This document shows positions 13,808-18,588 of a DNA stretch of 18,588 nucleotides, piece after piece (the first letter of the stretch is position 1; every line of letters starts with the position of its first letter). This DNA comes from Dehalococcoidia bacterium. GTDB taxonomy: Bacteria > Chloroflexota > Dehalococcoidia > GIF9 > AB-539-J10. Where the stretch lies: the NCBI GenBank assembly GCA_003562555.1, contig PWUO01000058.1, positions 1 to 18,588 on the forward strand, in the 5' to 3' direction. The notes under the pieces are model-generated. The model was given only the letters and a program-made list of their open reading frames with translations. It was not told where the DNA came from and did no database searches. Both the position numbers and the translations under genes were made by a program.

Positions 13808-14368
13808 ATGCTCGAGATCCTGTTTCACGGTAGAGGGGGACAGGGGGCGGTTACGGCGGCGAACCTGCTGGTAGCTGCGGCACTTAAGGATGGACACAAG
13901 GGAGTGCAGGCTTTTCCTCTCTTCGGCTCCGAGCGCCGCGGCGCGCCGGTCAAAGCGTTTGCGCGTATATCCGACGCCGATGTCGATCTCAGGAGCCAGA
14001 TATACAATCCGGATATCGTCGTGGTTGTCGATCCAGGACTTCTGCAGCTCGTCAATGTTACGGATGGACTGAAGCCGGACAGTGTGCTGATACTGAATAC
14101 GACGGGCAAGCCAGGCGACTTCGAGTTCTCCAAGGCCTTCCGGGTTGCCACGGTGGACGCTGCCGCAATAGCCATCAATCACAAACTGCTGGTTGGCGGA
14201 ATTCCGATCATCAATACCCCGATACTGGGCGCCATCCCACGCGTAACGAAACTGGTTTCGATAGAAGCCATTGAGAGTGCCATCAAGGAGCAGTGGAAGG
14301 GGGAGGCGGGGGAACGCAACGCGCTCGCAGCCCGCGAGGCGTACGAACAGACGGAGGTGAACCGGTGA
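13808..14368 (+). CDS. porC: 2-oxoacid:ferredoxin oxidoreductase, gamma subunit (PorC/PorG type)
   Basis: Gamma subunit (186 residues) of the four-subunit pyruvate or 2-ketoisovalerate:ferredoxin oxidoreductase, which converts a 2-oxoacid plus CoA to acyl-CoA, CO2 and reduced ferredoxin, or the reverse. Typical motifs are FHGRGGQGAVTAANLL at 6-21, FPLFGSERRGAPVKAFARIS near 38-57, and YNPDIVVVVDPGLL, LILNTTG and INTPILGAI further on. The ATG at 13808 has AAGGAGGTG upstream at good spacing. It begins the operon gamma-delta-alpha-beta, the order found in archaeal and Thermotoga por/vor clusters. The branched-chain leader upstream argues for 2-ketoisovalerate as substrate, while sequence style leans to the pyruvate type; both remain possible. 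Confidence 0.92.
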   Translation: MLEILFHGRGGQGAVTAANLLVAAALKDGHKGVQAFPLFGSERRGAPVKAFARISDADVDLRSQIYNPDIVVVVDPGLLQLVNVTDGLKPDSVLILNTTGKPGDFEFSKAFRVATVDAAAIAINHKLLVGGIPIINTPILGAIPRVTKLVSIEAIESAIKEQWKGEAGERNALAAREAYEQTEVNR

Positions 14369-14634
14369 CCCACGAGCCAAGAACGACTGTTTCGCGCCCG
14401 GTCAAGGGCGCTATGGCGAAGACGGGTACGTGGCGCGATTTTCGGCCGACGCTGGACAACGAGAAGTGTGTGAAGTGCCTGCGCTGCTGGATCTCGTGCC
14501 CCGATGCCTGCATCGTACGGGCGGAGGACGACTCTGTCTCTATCGACTATGACTACTGCAAAGGCTGTGGCATTTGTGCCAATGAGTGCCCCACATCGGC
14601 CATTACCATGACGAGGGAGGGACTGGATCAATGA
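14365..14634 (+). CDS. porD: 2-oxoacid:ferredoxin oxidoreductase, delta subunit (2x[4Fe-4S] ferredoxin-like)
   Basis: The 89-residue delta subunit carries electrons from the catalytic subunits to ferredoxin. It has two complete cluster motifs: Cys35, 38, 41 and 45 (CVKCLRCWISCP) and Cys65, 68, 71 and 75 (CKGCGICANECP). The N-terminal extension with TGTWRDFRPTLD is usual for PorD. GTG at 14365 is chosen: it overlaps the gamma stop as GTGA and has GGAGGTGA just upstream. The longer open frame from 14293 is out of frame with homologues. It overlaps the alpha gene by ATGA, so subunit synthesis is coupled. Confidence 0.93.
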   Translation: MTHEPRTTVSRPVKGAMAKTGTWRDFRPTLDNEKCVKCLRCWISCPDACIVRAEDDSVSIDYDYCKGCGICANECPTSAITMTREGLDQ

Positions 14635-15782
14635 TTATGATTGATACCGGGGACCGCATCGCGGCTAAAGCCGCGCAGATGGCGCGGCCGGAGTTCATCG
14701 CGGCGTATCCGATTACGCCGCAGACCGTGATCGTTGAGAAGACCGCTGAAATGGTGGAGTCGGGCGAGCTTGATGCCACGTACGTGAGGGTGGAGAGCGA
14801 GCACAGCGCGATGACCGCCGTCATCGGTGCAGCTACTACCGGAATCAGGACGTTCACGGCGACCTCGGCCCACGGGCTCGCACTGATGCATGAGATGCTG
14901 CACTGGGCGGCGATGTCCAGACTGCCGATCGTTATGGTGAACGTCAATCGAGCGCTTGGCCCCGGCTGGAATATCTGGGCGGACCAGAGCGACGCGCTGT
15001 CGCAGCGTGATACCGGATGGGTGCAACTGTACTGCGCCAACGGGCAGGAGATCTTTGACACGATCATCCAGGCATACCGGCTCGCCGAGTTCGAGGACGT
15101 GCAGGTGCCGGTGATGGTCAACTTCGATGCCTTCGTCATGTCGCATACATCGATGCCGGTAGAGGTGCCGGAGCAGGCGGAGATCGATGCCTTTCTGCCA
15201 TTGTGGAAGCCGCTATGGAGAATCGATCCGGATGATCCCGTGACCTTCGCCAATATGCTGCCGCAGTCTGAGTACGGTGGCATGCGCAAGAACCTGCATG
15301 AAGGACTGCTGAACGCCAGGGCACGCTGGCCGCAGGTGTACCGCGAATGGAAGGAACGGTTCGGCGCAGACCACGGCGAGCTGATTGAGGAGCTGCGATG
15401 TGACGATGCCGAGTACGTGATCGTCGCGATGGGCGCTTTCGGCGCGGAGGCGCGAGTTGCGGTGCAGCAACTGCGCCAGCAGGGCATGAAGGTGGGTCTG
15501 GCTCGTGTGCGCATGTTCCGGCCATTTCCGGATGAAGAGTTCCGCAGAATGGCTTCCGGAAAGAGGTTCGTTGTCATCGAGCGTAACGTCTCGCCCGGTG
15601 CCGGGGGCACGATCTACTCGGAACTGAGGTCATCTCTCTACGGCTACGCGAACTCGAAGGTGCAGGGATTCATCGCGGGTCTCGGTGGTCGGGATGTGAC
15701 GTACGAGGACATGTGTGAGATGGTCCGGAAGACTGCAAGCGGAAAGGCGGCGGACGTGGAGTGGTGGGGAATCCAGGACTAA
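14631..15782 (+). CDS. porA: 2-oxoacid:ferredoxin oxidoreductase, alpha subunit (PorA/VorA type)
   Basis: The 383-residue alpha subunit forms the pyrimidine-binding half of the TPP site and the transketolase C-terminal-like domain. Visible motifs are YPITPQT at 26-32 and VESEHSA at 54-60, whose Glu is expected to activate TPP. TATSAHGLALMHEMLHWAA and NVNRALGPGWNIWADQSDAL come next, and the C-terminal domain contains YVIVAMGAFGAEARVAV and VFVVIERN-like FVVIERNVSPGAGG. Length is normal for the four-subunit form. ATG 14631 lies in ATGA overlap with delta; an earlier ATG at 14586 is inside the delta gene and not supported. The gap to beta is 11 nt. Confidence 0.94.
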   Translation: MIMIDTGDRIAAKAAQMARPEFIAAYPITPQTVIVEKTAEMVESGELDATYVRVESEHSAMTAVIGAATTGIRTFTATSAHGLALMHEMLHWAAMSRLPIVMVNVNRALGPGWNIWADQSDALSQRDTGWVQLYCANGQEIFDTIIQAYRLAEFEDVQVPVMVNFDAFVMSHTSMPVEVPEQAEIDAFLPLWKPLWRIDPDDPVTFANMLPQSEYGGMRKNLHEGLLNARARWPQVYREWKERFGADHGELIEELRCDDAEYVIVAMGAFGAEARVAVQQLRQQGMKVGLARVRMFRPFPDEEFRRMASGKRFVVIERNVSPGAGGTIYSELRSSLYGYANSKVQGFIAGLGGRDVTYEDMCEMVRKTASGKAADVEWWGIQD

Positions 15783-15793
15783 GGGGGAACAGG

Positions 15794-16711
15794 ATGGCAA
15801 TCAAGAATCTGCCAGTTGAAGAACTACTGAACGCCGGGAACACCGGTTGTCCGGGCTGTCCCTCCAGCCTCGCGCTGCGGATCGCCCTAAAGGCGTTGGG
15901 GAAGAACACCGTGTTTACGATTCCCGCCTGCTGTGCGGTGGTCTGTCTCGGAGGTTATCCCAACACCACCTTCAACGTTCCCGTGATGAGCGTCGCGTTC
16001 GAGGCTGCCGCTGCCGGTGCGTCGGGCCTCGTTGCCGGCCTGAGGAGACAGGGCAAGCACGATACCAATGTGGTGGTATGGGCCGGCGATGGTGGCACCT
16101 ACGACATCGGCTTGCAGGCGCTTTCGGGTGCGGTGGAGCGCAACACCGATTTCATCTACATCTGCTACAACAACGAGATGTACTCCAATACCGGCATCCA
16201 GCGAAGTGGCGCCACGCCGTACGGGGCATGGACCACAACGACATGGACCGGCAAGACTGAGGGCAAGAAGGACCTGCCTGCCATCATGCGGGCCCACGGT
16301 GTTCCGTACATGGCCACGGCCGTGCCAAGCTACCCTGAGGATCTGTTCCAGAAGGTACGCAAGGCGATGTCTATCAAGGGGCCCAAGTACATCGAGATAC
16401 TCGCCCCCTGTCCGCCCGGCTGGCGCTATCCGATGGAGAAGACCGTCGAGATGGGTCGCCTGGCAGTTGAGTCCGGGGCGTGGGCACTGTACGAGTACGA
16501 GAACGGGCAGTTGAGCTTCAACCTCAAGAGCAAATCGATTCTTGAGAGGAAATCCGAGCCCAAACCCATTGAGGAGTACCTCAAGCTTCAGGGGCGGTTC
16601 AACGGGTTGTTCAAACCTGAGCGGAACGAGGAAGCGCTCGCCCAGATACAGAGGGATCTCGACAGGAGCTGGGAGAGGTATCGCAAGCAGGTGGAGTGCG
16701 GACTGGCGTGA
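15794..16711 (+). CDS. porB: 2-oxoacid:ferredoxin oxidoreductase, beta subunit (TPP-binding)
   Basis: The 305-residue beta subunit binds the TPP diphosphate and a proximal [4Fe-4S] cluster. CPGC at 19-22 and further Cys residues (PACCAVV at 44-50, APCPPGW later) are placed as cluster ligands in PorB. The TPP motif GDGGTYDIG at 98-106 leads to ERNTDFIYICYNNEMYSNTGIQ, with the family Asn residues, and then RSGATPYGAWTTTTW. These segments resemble pyruvate-type PorB more than archaeal VorB, by eye. GGGGG lies 6 nt before the ATG at 15794; the in-frame ATG 15761 lies within the alpha gene. It ends the operon. The 187-bp convergent gap that follows has GC-rich dyads but no T-run terminator. Confidence 0.94.
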   Translation: MAIKNLPVEELLNAGNTGCPGCPSSLALRIALKALGKNTVFTIPACCAVVCLGGYPNTTFNVPVMSVAFEAAAAGASGLVAGLRRQGKHDTNVVVWAGDGGTYDIGLQALSGAVERNTDFIYICYNNEMYSNTGIQRSGATPYGAWTTTTWTGKTEGKKDLPAIMRAHGVPYMATAVPSYPEDLFQKVRKAMSIKGPKYIEILAPCPPGWRYPMEKTVEMGRLAVESGAWALYEYENGQLSFNLKSKSILERKSEPKPIEEYLKLQGRFNGLFKPERNEEALAQIQRDLDRSWERYRKQVECGLA

Positions 16712-16898
16712 GCGAGGGGCCCGGGTGCAGTTGATGGGCAACCGCACTGTTCCACAGGTCCCGACGGTGCTCTGGCCTGCTCTGTTTCCTGGGGACTTCT
16801 GAATGGGGGATGGAACAGATCGGCTGATGTCGTGATGCCTGGTTTCCGGCCTTCACCGGCCGGGGTGAACTGAATTCAGGTCTGAGATGGCGAATGTC

Positions 16899-18140
16899 TC
16901 AGCGGATCGGAAGCGGGGCGTACCCTGTGGCGTCGAGAACGCGGGGACGTCGCGGCAGTTCGTTGTAGTAGCGCGTGAAGCCGATGGCGAACGCGTCGAG
17001 CGCCTGCGGGCAGAATTGTGTGCCGCGGCATCGCAGCAGTTCGGTCATCGCCTCGTTGATGGTCAGTGCGCGCCGATACGGTCGGTCGGTCGTCATCGAG
17101 TCGAATGCGTCGGCAACGCCGATGATGCGGGCTCCCAGCGGGATCTCCTCGCCGCTGATGCCGTGAGGGTAGCCACTCCCATCGTATCTCTCGTGGTGAT
17201 ACAGGATAAGCTCAACTACCTCCCGGAGTGAACCGATGTCGTGCACTATGGCCGCGCCGATTACAGGATGGTCCCTGACAATGCCCTGTTCTGCGGGCGA
17301 CAGCTTCCTCGGCTTGCGCAGTATCGCATCGTCGATGCCGATCTTGCCTACGTCGTGCAGCAGCGCCGCAGTTTCCAGCGTCCGAATCTGCTCACCTTCC
17401 AGCCCCAGAACCATGCCGCAAACCATGGAGTACTGTGCGACACTCTGGGAATGTCCGCACGTGTAGGGGTCCTTGGCGTCGATGGCGCTGGCGAGCGCAC
17501 GAATGGTGCTGTGATAGCCCTCCTCGATGGACTGGCGCAGCCTCATGTTCTCCAGTGCGATGCTCGCAGTGGTGCCTATCACCTGTGCGGTTTCCAGGTG
17601 GTGATCCGAGAACGCTTCATCCGATTTCCTGCGTGTAGCTTCCAGGGCTCCCAGCAGGTGCCCGTCAGCCAGGAGGGGGATGCACAGAACTCTGGCGCCG
17701 TGGGTGTCAAGAGGCTCGAACTGCTGTCCTTGCAGCGGAGCCCGGTCGCCGGGTTCATTGATGACGATTGGTCGCCTGTGCTGCATAACCCACGTGGCAG
17801 CTCCATCCAGTGTACTCGTTCGTGCATGTGAGGCGCGTGCCGGATTGTCACCATTTCGTTTCTTGTAGTAGACCCTGTGTCCATGTCCGTTGCAGAGGTA
17901 CAGAGTGCAGCTTGAAGCGCTCAGGGCATGGTGCGCCATATCCACCACGCCGGTGATCATCTCCGGGGGTTTGGAACTGGACCACTCGCTTGCCTCGATT
18001 CTGTCGAGAAGCCGCTCGCGGAACCGGCGCCATGCGAACTCGTCGTCTCCGAAGCACAGGTCCGCGTGCTCGACCGCCAGGGGAGTGGCGGGCGGCTTCA
18101 CGCGCTGACACGTTGTTGCGGTTGCATTGACGGCCTGCAT
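16899..18140 (-). CDS. GAF domain + HD-GYP domain protein (probable c-di-GMP phosphodiesterase)
   Basis: The 413-residue cytoplasmic protein has an N-terminal GAF sensor domain (about 60-198), a short linker helix and a C-terminal HD-GYP domain (about 205-390). The HD-GYP part has the metal and substrate motifs: HD in ALLHDVGKIGI (His262, Asp263), the second-sphere His of KDPYTCGHS, DHPVIGA, and HHERYDGSGYP at 315-325. An intact set predicts hydrolysis of c-di-GMP or a related cyclic dinucleotide, controlled by whatever the GAF domain binds. No membrane segment is present. GAGGA precedes the ATG at 18140. The small HTH gene lies 45 bp upstream on the same strand and may be its co-transcribed regulator. 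Confidence 0.92.
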   Translation of the reverse strand: MQAVNATATTCQRVKPPATPLAVEHADLCFGDDEFAWRRFRERLLDRIEASEWSSSKPPEMITGVVDMAHHALSASSCTLYLCNGHGHRVYYKKRNGDNPARASHARTSTLDGAATWVMQHRRPIVINEPGDRAPLQGQQFEPLDTHGARVLCIPLLADGHLLGALEATRRKSDEAFSDHHLETAQVIGTTASIALENMRLRQSIEEGYHSTIRALASAIDAKDPYTCGHSQSVAQYSMVCGMVLGLEGEQIRTLETAALLHDVGKIGIDDAILRKPRKLSPAEQGIVRDHPVIGAAIVHDIGSLREVVELILYHHERYDGSGYPHGISGEEIPLGARIIGVADAFDSMTTDRPYRRALTINEAMTELLRCRGTQFCPQALDAFAIGFTRYYNELPRRPRVLDATGYAPLPIR

Positions 18141-18185
18141 AACGTCCTCTGAGTCGCGAAGTTGATGTCTGCTACGACCCCGGTG

Positions 18186-18410
18186 TCAACTGACTGCGGC
18201 GTACTCCCTCGTGCTGATTCGCTGCGCCTTCTCGAAAAGTCGTTCGAGGTCGGCATCGCTGAACAGTCTCCATCCGTGCCGGTCGGCTGTGGCGACATCC
18301 TCGAACTCTCCGGAACGCAGCCAGCGGAAGAACGTGTTCTTGCTGATGCCCGCCATCTGACACGCTTCGGCTGTCCTGTAGTAGGTGGTTCCACGAATTG
18401 TGGTTGGCAT
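18186..18410 (-). CDS. Small MerR/excisionase-like helix-turn-helix protein
   Basis: The 74-residue product is nearly all one winged-helix DNA-binding domain of the MerR/excisionase (HTH_17) type. YYRTAEACQMAGISKNTFFRWLRSGEF (about 10-36) forms the helix-turn-helix, and DRHGWRLFSDADLERLF (about 43-59) the wing and following helix. There is no effector domain, so it is either a BldC-like global regulator or an excisionase-like accessory protein; no integrase or attachment site is nearby. AGGAG lies 7 nt before the ATG at 18410. The HD-GYP gene follows 45 bp downstream, suggesting a two-gene operon. Confidence 0.85.
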   Translation of the reverse strand: MPTTIRGTTYYRTAEACQMAGISKNTFFRWLRSGEFEDVATADRHGWRLFSDADLERLFEKAQRISTREYAAVS

Positions 18411-18445
18411 GGTGTGTCTCCTGTGTTACTACTTGGGTATAGTCG

Positions 18446-18474
18446 ATTGTAGGTGGCACAGGATAATTGCATAA
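18446..18474 (-). promoter_or_regulatory. Possible promoter of the HTH - HD-GYP pair (TTATGC - 17 bp - TACAAT)
   Basis: On the minus strand TTATGC (18474-18469) is 17 bp before TACAAT (18451-18446). The -10 is good and the -35 poor. The start near 18439 would leave about 29 nt before the ATG at 18410. The remaining 114 bp to the right edge show no supportable gene. Confidence 0.3.
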
Positions 18475-18588
18475 GACACAAAGGTAGTGTGGGGCTCGGC
18501 TGTTAGTACGGGAGACTATCGGTCATTACGAAGGTAACAACACGCATGGAGTGATTGACCTGGATGGTTGCAGCAGCATACGACAGCG

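Noticed and set aside
14603..15610. 335-codon open frame on minus opposite porA
   Set aside because: The plus strand encodes all expected PorA motifs; the minus translation is Ser/Cys-rich with no motif.
15887..16747. 286-codon open frame on minus opposite porB
   Set aside because: Shadow of porB; no motif and no ribosome site.
16846..16878. Nested GC-rich dyads (CCGGCC/GGCCGG, TTCACC/GGTGAA) and CTGAATTCAG in the convergent gap after porB
   Set aside because: Possible bidirectional hairpin, but short arms, mutually exclusive pairing and no T-run; not enough to call a terminator.
18551..18588. Possible gene start at the right edge (GTG 18551 or ATG 18564)
   Set aside because: Fewer than 13 codons are visible and no convincing ribosome site; cannot be supported.

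Overview
The window is about 18.6 kb of dense, moderately GC-rich bacterial DNA. Genes carry clear Shine-Dalgarno sites (AAGGAGG type) and GTG or TTG starts are common. Many gene pairs overlap by ATGA or GTGA. The content points to an anaerobic or facultatively anaerobic bacterium: nickel-pincer cofactor genes, a four-subunit 2-oxoacid:ferredoxin oxidoreductase, a GerW (YtfJ)/DUF2953 pair and an HD-GYP protein. A Chloroflexota (Dehalococcoidia-like) or deep Firmicutes-like host would fit, but this is inference from gene content and no rRNA or marker gene settles it. No mobile element, CRISPR array, tRNA or rRNA was seen.

Layout. (1) 1-2527, minus strand: a translationally coupled larC-larB-larE cluster for the lactate racemase cofactor; larE runs off the left edge. 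(2) 2528-3438: a divergent intergenic region with two back-to-back promoter-like signals sharing one -35 hexamer, then a SAM methyltransferase on plus. (3) 3684-5412, minus: a secreted, membrane-anchored bactofilin-like protein and a small DUF5684 membrane protein, separated by a 34-bp perfect palindrome. (4) 5601-7798, plus: a short-chain dehydrogenase, then a GerW-family protein, a DUF2953 protein and an 84-residue unknown behind a good promoter. (5) 7877-11764, minus: an operon of dnaJ, a TIM-barrel isomerase-like gene, a class II photolyase and a lipoprotein rhodanese, each junction a 4-bp overlap. (6) 12072-13494: a small cupin (plus) and a PD40-repeat lipoprotein (minus), convergent. (7) 13584-16711, plus: a promoter, a short leader ORF rich in Val/Ile/Leu, a strong intrinsic terminator, then the gamma-delta-alpha-beta genes of a pyruvate/2-ketoisovalerate-type ferredoxin oxidoreductase. 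(8) 16899-18410, minus: a small MerR/excisionase-like HTH gene followed by a GAF + HD-GYP gene.

The most interesting point is region 7. A 15-codon leader peptide, MIRDVSLVIVVVIRQ, has nine branched-chain residues, seven of them consecutive, and lies 7 nt before a 12-bp GC-rich hairpin with a T-run. This has the form of an ilv-type transcription attenuator, but it controls a 2-oxoacid:ferredoxin oxidoreductase rather than an acetolactate synthase or isopropylmalate operon. It suggests the enzyme is wired to Val/Ile/Leu supply, and so may be a 2-ketoisovalerate enzyme or a reductive carboxylation route into branched-chain amino acids. The compact geometry does not leave room for a classical antiterminator, so the direction of regulation is open.
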